From NCBI GenBank assembly GCA_937989585.1, contig CALKRW010000064.1:1-64000 (forward strand): 64,000 bases of DNA, written 5' to 3'. A program made the translations under genes and the position numbers. This DNA comes from an uncultured Porphyromonadaceae bacterium (lineage in GTDB: Bacteria > Bacteroidota > Bacteroidia > Bacteroidales > Muribaculaceae). Of the stretch, positions 25,947 through 36,000 are shown piece by piece (position 1 is the stretch's first letter; every line of letters begins with the position of its first letter). The notes beneath the pieces are model-generated. The model made no database searches. It worked only from the letters and a program-made list of their open reading frames with translations, and was not told the DNA's origin.

Positions 25947-28436
25947 TCAGAAATCTATAGTAAGACGCAGATTGATCTGACGCCGTGTCAGATAGTTTGG
26001 CACGGCATACTGTATGTTGTTAACGTCAGTGACCCAATAGTACGAACTGACATTTGAAATGTCAAGAAGATTGAAGCAATCAAGCCCCAGCCAGATACTC
26101 TTGAAATGACGCAGGAAACCGTCGCGAGGCTCACCCGGCTGAACCGGTTGAAGCAACGCATAACTCAAGCCGACATCCACACGCTTATATGCCGGAGCAC
26201 GGAAATAGCCTTTATCGCGCGACGAACGGGGTGCCGTCGTGGGAAGACCGTCATTGAATATGCCGCGAAGAGAAAATTTCAGTCTCGGAAACTTAGGGAA
26301 ATAATCGGTAAAATACAGCGCGAAAGCGTAACGGCGGTCGGATGGCAGCGGAACGTTCACACCATTGAGTTTCTGGCTCGTATTCATAAGAGAAAAACTT
26401 ATCCAGGAATCTGAACCCGGAACGAACTGGCCGAACAGTTTAAAGTCAAGGCCCATGGCATGACCTGACGATGAGTTGACGCCGGAGTAGACAACCTTAA
26501 GGTTATCGATTTCATATGGAATCAGGTTGGAGAGTATCTTGTAATACGCCTCGCCCGAGAGTTTGAACGGTCTCTCGAACGCGCGGAATGTCCAGTCGGC
26601 ACCGAAGATAAACTGGAAGGAACGCTGCGACTTGATGTCACTGTTAAGTTCAATTGTGGTGTTGCCCTGAGCATCACTGACCATCCGGCGGTATTCCTTG
26701 AAGAATGGCGACTGATAATACAGCCCCGTGGCAAAACGGAAAGCCCATCGAGGCGCCCTGTCAGGTATAAAACCGATGTTGAGACGGGGACTGACAAGAA
26801 ATTCCCTGTTGAAATCCCAGTATGAAAGACGTATGCCGCCTGTGAGGCTAAGATACCCGGCACGTGTCTGCATGCGGTACGTGTCCTGAAGATATGCCGA
26901 GATGCGGCCGGACTGAAGGTCATGGCGTGAGTCAAGGTTATAGATGACCTTAAGAGCCGCCGGATCGAAAGGCAGTGAATAGCCGGCAGAATCGCGCATT
27001 TCCCACTCGCGCGAACGATCGAATATCTTCTCATGGTTGTAGGTCACTCCATAGCCTATGGTATGACCACCTAAACCGTTGCTGCCACGCATACCTATGG
27101 ACATCACCGTAGCCCTAAGCCTGTCTCGGGCATGTTCCATATAACGGCCCAACCCGAGTTCGCCCCCTATCGCTTCACCGCCACCTCCGCCGGATGTTCC
27201 GGCCTGATCGAGCCAATATTCACCCTGAATGTCGTACGTTACAAGTTCATTGGTCTGATAGGCGGAAGCAAGAAGGGTATATTCCGCTGATTTCCTGGGA
27301 TTATACGAAAGATTGAGTGAGCCGAAGAATGTTTCGAAACGATCTTTCTCCTGACCGTCAAAGTAAACTTTGAACTGCTTGGCATCGGTCGATGTACCAA
27401 AGTTGGTCGTACGGTTATGTGGTATAAACTTATAGTTGTTAACCGAGACGTAACCCAAAACCGATGCCTTGAATTTGTCACTGAAACGGAAATTGAGATT
27501 ACCCTGATAGTCGAAGAAGCGAGGATCGTATTCGCCTTTCTCGTCCATGGAACCTAACAGCGAGCGGTTCGACTTATAACGTAAGCCATGCAGCATGCTG
27601 AACTTTCTGGAACTTGTACCGAGTGTCAGGCCACCACCCTGCAGTGACAGGTCAAGCGTGCCCTCGAAAGATTCAGGCTCCTTGTATGTGATATCGAGAA
27701 CCGAGGACATCTTGTCGGCATACTGTGGCGCAAAACCGCCTGTCGAGAATCCAATGGCGCCAACCATAGCCGGATTGATGATTGATAGTCCTTCCTGCTG
27801 CCCCGATGTTACAAGTTGGGGACGATAAACCTCCACTCCGTTTATATATACAGAGTTCTCGTCATATGAGCCACCACGCACCGAATACTGCGAAGACATC
27901 TCATTACCGCTGGTGACACCTGCCATTGTTGTGATAATACCTTCCACCGAACCGCCGTTAACATCAGGAGAACGACGGAAATCGCTGGGGTCGATCGTCT
28001 GCATTGCGCCTGTCTGACGGCGTATATCCGTCACCTGCACATCCTGAAGCATATAAGACTTAGGCAAAAGTTTGACGTTAAGCGTAACGTCTCCTGAAGC
28101 GCCTACAAGCCTACGCTTTGAATCCTCATAACCGATACAGGAAAACTCCACGCGTATTGTGTCTTTGGCGGCTGTCGACAATGTGTACGAACCGTCAAGG
28201 CCAGATGTGGCTCCAATCATGGTGCCAACGATTTTTACAGTGGCAAACTCTAAAGGCTCATTGTTCTCGTCGGTTATTTTACCGCTGATTTTCACAGTTT
28301 TGCTTTGTTGCCTGCTCAAAGGTCCCGGACCCGATTCCGGTGTGGCGGCAAGCGCAATCCTACCTGTCAGCATGAACATGACAAGCAGACAGATGCCAAG
28401 GCTGATTCGTGATATGATGGTATTCAGTATGCTCAT
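25947..28436 (-). CDS. TonB-dependent receptor with carboxypeptidase-like N-terminal domain
   Basis: Outer-membrane active transporter of 829 aa from the ATG at 28436 (signal helix ISLGICLLVMFMLTGRIALAA). Residues about 50-140 form a CarboxypepD_reg domain (VKISGKITDENNEPLEFATVKI). The plug follows (VEGIITTMAGVTSGNEMSSQYSVRGGSYDENSVYINGVEVYRP), then a long barrel with a terminal aromatic strand (RRQINLRLTIDF). No SusD gene adjoins, so it is not a standard polysaccharide pair; it belongs to the plug-type receptors with S-x-R-G-G-S-Y-D-E-N motif common in Bacteroidetes. A glycine-rich loop (GTSGGGGGEAIGG) is inserted in the barrel. Substrate unknown. Confidence 0.87.
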   Translation of the reverse strand: MSILNTIISRISLGICLLVMFMLTGRIALAATPESGPGPLSRQQSKTVKISGKITDENNEPLEFATVKIVGTMIGATSGLDGSYTLSTAAKDTIRVEFSCIGYEDSKRRLVGASGDVTLNVKLLPKSYMLQDVQVTDIRRQTGAMQTIDPSDFRRSPDVNGGSVEGIITTMAGVTSGNEMSSQYSVRGGSYDENSVYINGVEVYRPQLVTSGQQEGLSIINPAMVGAIGFSTGGFAPQYADKMSSVLDITYKEPESFEGTLDLSLQGGGLTLGTSSRKFSMLHGLRYKSNRSLLGSMDEKGEYDPRFFDYQGNLNFRFSDKFKASVLGYVSVNNYKFIPHNRTTNFGTSTDAKQFKVYFDGQEKDRFETFFGSLNLSYNPRKSAEYTLLASAYQTNELVTYDIQGEYWLDQAGTSGGGGGEAIGGELGLGRYMEHARDRLRATVMSIGMRGSNGLGGHTIGYGVTYNHEKIFDRSREWEMRDSAGYSLPFDPAALKVIYNLDSRHDLQSGRISAYLQDTYRMQTRAGYLSLTGGIRLSYWDFNREFLVSPRLNIGFIPDRAPRWAFRFATGLYYQSPFFKEYRRMVSDAQGNTTIELNSDIKSQRSFQFIFGADWTFRAFERPFKLSGEAYYKILSNLIPYEIDNLKVVYSGVNSSSGHAMGLDFKLFGQFVPGSDSWISFSLMNTSQKLNGVNVPLPSDRRYAFALYFTDYFPKFPRLKFSLRGIFNDGLPTTAPRSSRDKGYFRAPAYKRVDVGLSYALLQPVQPGEPRDGFLRHFKSIWLGLDCFNLLDISNVSSYYWVTDVNNIQYAVPNYLTRRQINLRLTIDF

Positions 28437-28601
28437 ATAAAAACAAATGCATGCAAGCAGGCAAAATAATGAGAAATATTCCAGCATGACCGCTTGCTTA
28501 ACCTATTTATAACGTGCCTAAAGCCAAAAAATTGTCCCGTACCCCAAATCCATATCAAAGTCTTCTATCCGGCACAAAACAGTGACCTGAGTATTATTTA
28601 T

Positions 28602-28632
28602 TTTGATTAGGAAAGGTTTTTTATTACATTTG
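28602..28632 (+). promoter_or_regulatory. Promoter for the acyltransferase gene (TTTG-19-TACATTTG)
   Basis: TTTG at 28602-28605, 19 bp, TACATTTG at 28625-28632: a full match to the Bacteroidetes consensus. Transcription would begin near 28639, past the in-frame ATG at 28603, which supports the start at 28663. Confidence 0.75.
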
Positions 28633-28662
28633 TATCTGAATTTTACACTTAAAAATCTGATT

Positions 28663-29784
28663 ATGTCTTCAACCATCGCGAATCGTCCCCGCATGCATCA
28701 CATGGATGTTCTCAAGGGCATGGCTATCTTTATGGTAGTCATGGGACATGTGCTGACAATGTGTGTGCGGGAAATTGACCGGACCACAATATTCAAATTC
28801 ATAGGGCAAATCCATATGCCAATCTTTTTCTTTATCAGTGGATGGTTTACCCTGAAATTAGCCGATGATGTACAAGGTCGCCGTACATGGAAGATTCCTG
28901 CCCTTTTGCCCCGCGCAAAACGCCTGGTAATCCCTATGCTCTTCATGTCTACGCTATGGATTTTTTATTTTCCTCACAGCGGACTCCAGTCACCACTCGA
29001 TTCATCTTTCCATGGTCTGTGGTTTTCCGAGTGGAAGAACGGCTACTGGTTTACACTTGTCCTTTTCGAGATAGTCATTGTCTATACCCTCGTAGCCGGC
29101 ATAATGGGACGTCTCCGCAACATATGGGCGCAGATAGGCGCCACAATTGTAGGATGGTGCATACTTCTTGCCATCTGGCAGATGATTCCTGTCGAGACAA
29201 ATAATCTGCTTATGGTCTCTCTTGTCGCCGGTTTCTTTCCGGTTTTCATGGCCGGAGCAATCGCCTCGGCCCATCGGGAAGGTTTTCATCGTCTGACTCA
29301 AAACTCGACAGCGGTAACAATCGCTCTCCTTACCGGCGCATTCTTGCTTTACTTTATATGCTGGCCCTGGGAATTCGACAGTATCCATATAACCATAAAC
29401 ACAATGTCTCTGGACGTTGAGATTGCCCGCTCGCTTTTCCAGATTCTGCTTGCATTTTCAGGAATAGCTATTGTCCGTCCCTGGTGTGAGAAGGCATTTG
29501 CGGAAAACGCTCCTCTCCGAAGTCATATATTTGCGCATACATGGGAATATCTCGGACGCGAATCACTTGCAATATATCTTCTGCATTATTTCTTTCTTTT
29601 CCCGATGTGGTATTGGCGTCCTGTACTCGAAGACCTCGGACTATCATTTGTGCCATGCTTCCTGTTCTCTGCATTCTGGGCCGCTATAATCATTGCCGTT
29701 GTCCTGATTTTTAACAGAATCATCAGTCCAAGCCGCCCGCTTTCGTTCCTGATGGCCGGACGTATTTCTTCCGGAAAAGCATAA
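28663..29784 (+). CDS. Acyltransferase 3 family membrane protein
   Basis: A 373-aa integral membrane O-acyltransferase with about ten helices. The catalytic region is recognisable: RMHHMDVLKGMAIFMVVMGHVLTM gives the family's early Lys/Arg and the helix 1 His, and a later R-E-S-L-A-I-Y-L-L-H stretch (LGRESLAIYLLHYFFLFP) closes the domain. Such enzymes acetylate or otherwise acylate cell-surface sugars. No glycan biosynthesis gene adjoins, so the acceptor is unknown. It has its own strong promoter. Confidence 0.85.
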   Translation: MSSTIANRPRMHHMDVLKGMAIFMVVMGHVLTMCVREIDRTTIFKFIGQIHMPIFFFISGWFTLKLADDVQGRRTWKIPALLPRAKRLVIPMLFMSTLWIFYFPHSGLQSPLDSSFHGLWFSEWKNGYWFTLVLFEIVIVYTLVAGIMGRLRNIWAQIGATIVGWCILLAIWQMIPVETNNLLMVSLVAGFFPVFMAGAIASAHREGFHRLTQNSTAVTIALLTGAFLLYFICWPWEFDSIHITINTMSLDVEIARSLFQILLAFSGIAIVRPWCEKAFAENAPLRSHIFAHTWEYLGRESLAIYLLHYFFLFPMWYWRPVLEDLGLSFVPCFLFSAFWAAIIIAVVLIFNRIISPSRPLSFLMAGRISSGKA

Positions 29785-29838
29785 AAACACAACGACAGGA
29801 CCTACCTGACAAACTTACGGACAGAAGAGTTTGTTTAA

Positions 29839-29870
29839 TTTGCAAATCGGTGGTGAAATATTTAATTTTG
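29839..29870 (+). promoter_or_regulatory. Promoter for DUF4924 gene (TTTG-20-TAATTTTG)
   Basis: TTTG 29839-29842, 20 bp, TAATTTTG 29863-29870. It lies inside an in-frame upstream extension and so fixes the start at 29891, only about 14 bp from the expected transcription start. Confidence 0.7.
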
Positions 29871-29890
29871 CCTCCAAATTTCTTAGCCCT

Positions 29891-30433
29891 ATGTTTGTAG
29901 CATCACAAAAAAGAAAAGAAAATATTGCCGAATATCTGCTTTACATGTGGCAGGTTGAAGATATGTTGCGCGCCAACTCTCTTGATATGGAACGCGTAGA
30001 GAAAACCCTGGTTGAACCTTCGGGACTCAGTGACGAACAGAAGGAGCAGTTGAGGCGATGGTACGAATCACTCATTGACATGATGCGTCGTGAAGAAGTC
30101 GTGGAACACGGTCATCTTCAGTTGAACCGAAACACCCTCGGACAACTTGTCGACTTACACCGGCGTTTGCTTGCCGACCCAAAAGAATCCGATTACCACG
30201 CACTCTTCTACAAGACACTCCCCTATATCGTTGAACTACGGTCTAAAGCCGGAGAAAATAAGGCCGGCGAGATTGAGACATGCTTCAACTTCCTTTACGG
30301 CATCCTTTTGATGCGCCTGCAGGGGCGTCAGTTATCATCCGAGACCCAGTCGGCACTTGTCGAGATTTCACGTTTTCTCGCAGTACTTGCCCAAAAATTC
30401 CACGAAGAGGAAAACAATCCCCCTCAGGACTGA
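29891..30433 (+). CDS. DUF4924 family protein
   Basis: A 180-aa cytosolic, mostly helical protein. The opening MFVASQKRKENIAEYLLYMWQVED is characteristic of the Bacteroidetes DUF4924 family. No metal or nucleotide-binding motif is seen. The very short predicted leader suggests a nearly leaderless message. A bidirectional terminator separates it from the convergent regulator gene. Function unknown. Confidence 0.8.
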   Translation: MFVASQKRKENIAEYLLYMWQVEDMLRANSLDMERVEKTLVEPSGLSDEQKEQLRRWYESLIDMMRREEVVEHGHLQLNRNTLGQLVDLHRRLLADPKESDYHALFYKTLPYIVELRSKAGENKAGEIETCFNFLYGILLMRLQGRQLSSETQSALVEISRFLAVLAQKFHEEENNPPQD

Positions 30434-30461
30434 AAACAGGACAAAGACTTTTGGAAAATTG

Positions 30462-30512
30462 AATAGCAAGGCCGTGAACAGATTAACGGAATCCGTTCGC
30501 GGCTTTGCTATT
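30462..30512. terminator. Bidirectional terminator between convergent genes
   Basis: AATAGCAAGGCCGTGAAC (30462-30479) pairs with GTTCGCGGCTTTGCTATT (30495-30512) with two G:U pairs only, and the loop adds a GATT/AATC pairing. It serves DUF4924 on the plus strand and the AraC-type regulator on the minus strand. Confidence 0.8.
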
Positions 30513-30525
30513 TATTCATCAATGA

Positions 30526-32820
30526 TTAGCCTAAATGCTGTTTACGGAAAACGGATGGAGTCATACCGAATTTTTTCTTGAAGGCACGTTGAAAATACTG
30601 ACTGTCAGAATATCCACAAAGTGAGGCAACTTCGGCTATCTGCAAACCTGCATTCTTCGGATCACCAAGAAGCTGGGCTGCACGTTGCATTCGTGATTCT
30701 ATAAGCAACTGTGCGGCCGAAATTCCTATGCTGGCGTTAAGTTTGCGGTTCAATGTCGACCGGCTTGCCGCCGAAGCAGATGCCATATCATCGATATTGG
30801 CATCCGGATTATTAATATTTTCTTCTATATACTTGCGCACGCGGTCAAGAAAAATTGTGTCTTCGGGCTTCTGACACGGGGTAAGCGGTTTCATTTCTTC
30901 TTCAGGCTCCATGTCAGTGCTCTTAAAGTCTGATTTCATGCCGTCATCACCAATTACAGCCATATACTTTTCAAGAAGTTCTCGACGTTGTCTTTTTATT
31001 CGTCTAATATACAGCCATACATATATTATACCTCCCAGAATCACGAGTACGATCAACATTGCCACCGCACGTGCCCACCAGGTTTCATAGAAATATGATT
31101 TGACCTCAATTGTCAGTGCACGCGTATTGTTGGTCCATCGTCCGAAACGGTCGGTCGACTGCACCTCGAGTATATGCTCTCCAGGGCTTAGATTGAACAA
31201 AGTCACGCCTCTGTCGGACGAACCTCCGGTCCATGGCGATCCGTCAAGGCGCGTACGATATAATATTCCTGAATTATCCTTGAAATCTATTGCCGCAAAT
31301 CCGACAGTTATATTACGCTGAGATGCTTCGAGTGTTATTTTTCGCAAAGGCGGAAGACTGAATTTCGCATGACCGCCATTCACAGACAGGGTAGTAAAGA
31401 CAAGCGGTGTCTGCGTTTTCCCCAACATCTCGTCAAGTGTCACAGTAAACACTCCCTGCCTGGCAGCGAATGCCCATTGGCCGTCCGGCAGGCGGACAGG
31501 CGTGGTCTCGCTGAATTCACAGGTGTCATTCCAGAAAGCAGGTCCAAGATTAACGGTTTCTTCTGACAATGTATTGTAAATCATAACATTGTCACCACCC
31601 ACAACCATAAGCAAAGAATCTCTGGCTATGGTGACGGCCTGACATATATCACTGAGCAACGTGGAATTAGACATGTTGATCTGCTCAAACACAGGATTAT
31701 TTGAAAAAAGTGTCTTCTCGCTAATTCGATTGATGCCTGAACTCTCTGTCGCAATATATATGTTGCCGTCTCGGGTGCGTGCAAGTGCTATGAGGTTGTT
31801 GGCACTAAGACTCGAGACATTTCCGGCCTCATGACGTAAGGACCTAAGACGCGTCTTCATAAAGTCTCCATCTTCAATCTTGCCGAAAAGAAGACCCTCG
31901 GTGGTTGCCGCAATGATTCGGTCCGATGGCGTAATTAGTAATTGTTTGATTTTTTTACCTCCGATCGACGGTGAAATGACAGGGCGTGATGATGAGGGAT
32001 TGCCAATACATTTTATACCCTCGCCATAGGTTGCTACCCATAATCGACCGCGACTGTCTTCCTTGATATCATAGACTGCGTCCCCTGAGACTGCCTGACC
32101 GTCCAACTTCATAAGACCGCCGGGCTTACAGCCCACCCATATTTCACCGTTACTGTCACTGAATATGCAATACGGGACTGAAGGCGTCGATATTTTTCTG
32201 ATTTCACTCCCCCTGCTGTCATACACACTGATTCCCTGCGGAGACCTCATGCCAATCATAATACTGCCGTCACCTTCTACCAGGAAAGACCGTGGCATTG
32301 TTCCGGCTGTACCGGGCATAAGTTTCGCTAAAGGCGCACTGGTATATCTTTCGTACAGTCCGGATCTGTCGGCTGTCCACAGGTTTCCTTGAAAATCAAG
32401 TGTGCCTTTCCAGTTTCGTCCTGCACGCAAGGCATATGTCTCGACCTGCTTTCTGCTGAGATTCTTGAACCTGTAGGTTTTAAGATCAAACTCCATTAGA
32501 CCTTCGTCTGTATGACATATGATATTGCCATTGTCACCGAGAAATATGTCGCGTATAAGATTCGTCCCTATCGGAACACTGTCACCCGGCTGGATTTTGA
32601 GACAATGGAAATCATATCCGTCATAACAGTTCAAACCATGCCATGTAGCAAACCACATCAAACCCTGACTGTCCCGGACACCACCTCCAACTCTATTGCT
32701 GGACAATCCCTGCGCCGTGTCGAAGCGTCTGATTCGCACGGCAGAATGTTCCGATGCGAAACATATCGCACAGAGTAGAAATGTGAGCAGCAAGGAATAT
32801 ATTCGTTTTTTGACTGGCAT
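30526..32820 (-). CDS. Membrane-spanning sensor-regulator: propeller, Y_Y_Y, TM, AraC HTH (no kinase or receiver)
   Basis: A 764-aa protein with the periplasmic half of a Bacteroides hybrid two-component system: signal peptide, many Reg_prop propeller strands (DSQGLMWFATWHGLNCYDGYD, DSNGEIWVGCKPGGLMKLDG, DSRGRLWVATYGEGIKCI), a Y_Y_Y domain (about 510-580, LFNLSPGEHILEVQSTDRFG) and one membrane helix (about 580-604). About 50 mostly charged residues then lead straight into an AraC domain (about 655-764, LQIAEVASLCGYSDSQYFQRAFKKKFGMTP). Histidine kinase and receiver domains, normally several hundred residues, are absent; the ORF is intact. It is divergent from the GH95 gene and probably controls it on sensing a glycan fragment. 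Confidence 0.88.
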   Translation of the reverse strand: MPVKKRIYSLLLTFLLCAICFASEHSAVRIRRFDTAQGLSSNRVGGGVRDSQGLMWFATWHGLNCYDGYDFHCLKIQPGDSVPIGTNLIRDIFLGDNGNIICHTDEGLMEFDLKTYRFKNLSRKQVETYALRAGRNWKGTLDFQGNLWTADRSGLYERYTSAPLAKLMPGTAGTMPRSFLVEGDGSIMIGMRSPQGISVYDSRGSEIRKISTPSVPYCIFSDSNGEIWVGCKPGGLMKLDGQAVSGDAVYDIKEDSRGRLWVATYGEGIKCIGNPSSSRPVISPSIGGKKIKQLLITPSDRIIAATTEGLLFGKIEDGDFMKTRLRSLRHEAGNVSSLSANNLIALARTRDGNIYIATESSGINRISEKTLFSNNPVFEQINMSNSTLLSDICQAVTIARDSLLMVVGGDNVMIYNTLSEETVNLGPAFWNDTCEFSETTPVRLPDGQWAFAARQGVFTVTLDEMLGKTQTPLVFTTLSVNGGHAKFSLPPLRKITLEASQRNITVGFAAIDFKDNSGILYRTRLDGSPWTGGSSDRGVTLFNLSPGEHILEVQSTDRFGRWTNNTRALTIEVKSYFYETWWARAVAMLIVLVILGGIIYVWLYIRRIKRQRRELLEKYMAVIGDDGMKSDFKSTDMEPEEEMKPLTPCQKPEDTIFLDRVRKYIEENINNPDANIDDMASASAASRSTLNRKLNASIGISAAQLLIESRMQRAAQLLGDPKNAGLQIAEVASLCGYSDSQYFQRAFKKKFGMTPSVFRKQHLG

Positions 32821-33009
32821 TAGAGATGGAATTTCGACTCAAAGTTAGTAAAAACGACGCAATTATCTATATGTGACCGGAATTTTTATTTTTACGCTCC
32901 GATTTTTCTCATCAGAATACGTATACAGATGTAATTTTGACTAAACAATCATGCACATAATCTCACTGAATTTCGAATCTCAACAATCCTAAACCAATAA
33001 TTATATCAC
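32821..33009. promoter_or_regulatory. Divergent control region between sensor-regulator and GH95 genes
   Basis: On the minus strand TAACTTTG (32847-32840) is a -7 element about 20 bp before the regulator start. On the plus strand TAATTTTG (32932-32939) precedes GH95 by 70 bp and lacks a good -33 box, as expected for an activator-dependent promoter. Binding sites for the AraC domain probably lie in 32850-32925, but I see no convincing repeat there. Confidence 0.55.
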
Positions 33010-36000
33010 ATGAAAACTATCAGACAACTGCTGTTTGCCGCATTAGCGGTCTCAGCATCCCTGGTTGCACCGGCGGCTACACAGACGGTCACTGTCGCAC
33101 ACTGGGATTTCACCACGGGCTACACCGAGGCGAAGGATGGCAATGTCGCGGTTTTTACGCCCAACGAAACGGGTTGGTCAGCCCTGGCAAACCGTGACTG
33201 GACAACCAATCAACCGTATTTCCTTCCTAATGCAAGCACAATCGATCCTTCATCGTGTCTTGTGTCATTGAAAACGAGCGATGGACGCTGGGAAATAAAG
33301 GAAAGCGGACAACTGCGACTGAACACTCGTTCAATCGACCATTTCACCGCAACGGCAGATTATGCCGACGGTTCAAAGCACGACCAGTACTTCGAGTTCT
33401 CCATGCCGACCAAAGACATGAGCAACATCTCGGTAAATTTCTCTTTCCGCGACGGATCTTCCTCTTCCACCAAGTTCGGTGTCGTTCTCTCGACCGACGG
33501 CGGTTCGACATGGACACGTCTTGAAGACTACACAGGAGGTGCTTCGTGGCGTGACAATGTAGCCAAGACTTACAGTCTCCCCTCTACTGCAGAAGGCAAG
33601 GACAAAGTGATGATGCGAATGCTAATCCAGTCGGCTACAAAGACCAGCAACTATTCGATGCACACCCTTGATATCACCGCTGATGTTGAGTCCACCGACT
33701 TCACTGCACCATCGCTTGTCACCGTAACACCTGCAGATGGCAAGACCGGTGTCGCCATAAACGGAACGGTTGCCCTTACATTCGATGAGAATGTCTCAGC
33801 ATCCGGTGCCGAGGCAACGCTCAAAAATAACACTTCAGGCGCTGTAATTACACTCAAGCCTGCTGTAAGTGGCAGAAAAGTGAATTTTCCCTTCGAGAAC
33901 CTTGACCTGAATACAACCTATACTTTCTACCTCCCCGCAAACTCCATCGGTGACTTTGTCGGCAACAAATATGCCGAAGATTGCTCCCTCTCCTTCACTA
34001 CCACATCAAGTCTGCCTCAGGAAGTCGCCCACTGGGAATTTACCACCGGTTACCGTCTTGACGAAGAAGGCACGACTATGATTTTCACTCCTTCCGACAA
34101 AGAATGGTCGACCACGGAAAATACTTACTGGAAAGACCGCCAGCCTGTTTTCCGTCCCAACACAAGCGCCCTCGATCAGAATGACTGCGCCGTTTCACTG
34201 AAGACCAGCGACGGCCGCTGGCAGATTCAGACCTCGAGCACAAGCCGCTTCCTGCGCATGAACACTGCCTCGCTCGGCAATTTCACCCCCGTTGCCGACT
34301 ACGCCGACGGATCTAAACATGACCAGTATTTCGAGGTATCCATGCCGACACTCAATCTCTCGAACATCCAGATTAACTTTGCAATCGGAGACGGTGCCAG
34401 CGAGGGATGCAAATTCGGCGTTGTATATTCTGCCGACGGTGGCAAGACATGGGATTATGTCGGAGACTACCAGGCCGGCACCCACTGGAACAACTACAAC
34501 GATGCAACATTCGCACTTGACGCCGACAACTCTGAACTCATGATCGTACGCATGCTCCTGCAGGGTGCCGGACGCACGTCCAACTACAATCTGAAATATG
34601 TTAACATCCTCGCTGACGACTTTCAGGGACCTGCCCTGACATTCACCAATCCCTCCGATGGCGAGACCAATGTCGTCCCGACAGGAAAAGTCATTCTGAA
34701 ATTCAGCGAGAATATCGTTGCTCGCGACAATGCCAAGGCATCTCTTCTGAACACTGCCAACGGCAAAGAAACCACCGCCTCCCCAGAAATCAATGGTTCA
34801 AAGGCAGTCTACTCTTTCGGGGAACTCGACCTTTCCACATCCTATATTTTCTCACTCCCGGCAGCCGCTTTCGTGGACCTCTCGGGTAATCTAAGCGACA
34901 AAGGCTGTACAATCAGTTTCACGACCTCTGCAGAACGACCTCTTCCCACACCGGTACTCGATGGCAAAAACCGCCTCTGGTACAATCGTCCTGCCGCTTA
35001 CTGGGAAGAGGCTCTTCCCCTTGGTAACGGACGTCTCGGCGCTATGGTCAGCGGAGGTGTAGCATGTGACACCATCCAACTTAATGAGGATACTTTCTGG
35101 GGCCAGTCTCCTAACGCCAACCATAATCCTGACGCACTCAAAGTACTCAAGGATGTGCAGAACAAGATCTTCAAAGGCCAGTATGCCGACGCTGAAAAAC
35201 TCGCAATCTCCAACTGGATGTCCAAAGGATCGCATGGCGCTACCTACCAGGCTGCCGGCGTAGTTCTCGTCGGCTTCCCCGGTCAGCGTTTCAATGACGA
35301 GGAAGCCGGTGCTACAGACAACGCCCGCGACGTCCAGGCTTATGTCCGGGACCTTGACCTTAGCCGTGCCGTAGCCACTACTTCATACGTCGCCAATGGT
35401 GTCACATACACACGCGAGGTGTTCACCTCACTGGCTGACAATGTCACTGTCATTCGCCTTGAAGCCTCCGAACCGGGTAAACTTGACTTCAATGTTGCAT
35501 ACGCCGCTCCAAACAAAACCAACATGGAGAAACTCGGTGTCAACGAAATCACCCCTGACGGCCTTATCAGGGCCTCGCTCATTCCGGCCAGAGAGCAGAC
35601 TGAAAACATTGACAACAAACTCAACTGTTTCACTTATATCAAGGTCATAACCGATGGCGGCGAACAGACGAACACGACGAGCCGCATCCTCAACAACGGT
35701 ATCGTTGCCGAGCGGGACAAGACTCCGACCATTAGCGTCACCGGCGCCAATTCCGCTACCATTCTGGTTTCTTCTGCAACAAACTTCGTAAACTACCATG
35801 ATATCAGCGGCGATGCAGATGCCAAGGCTCTTGGTTACATCAATGACTTCCTTGCACGCGGCCGTGACTACACTGAGGCTCTCGAAGCCCACGAGCAGAA
35901 GTATCAGGAACAGTTCGGTCGTGTCGAACTTAACCTCGGCAGCAATTCCGTTCAGGAAGCCAAGGACACCGAGCAGCGTATCCGCGATTTCCATAACGAT

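Noticed and set aside
25827..26057. 76-codon plus-strand frame after sodB
   Set aside because: It covers the sodB terminator and the end of the convergent receptor gene; the protein has no recognisable feature.
25947..28436. TonB receptor considered as part of a SusCD polysaccharide locus
   Set aside because: No SusD-like gene or glycan enzyme lies next to it and the plug motif is of the non-SusC receptor type.
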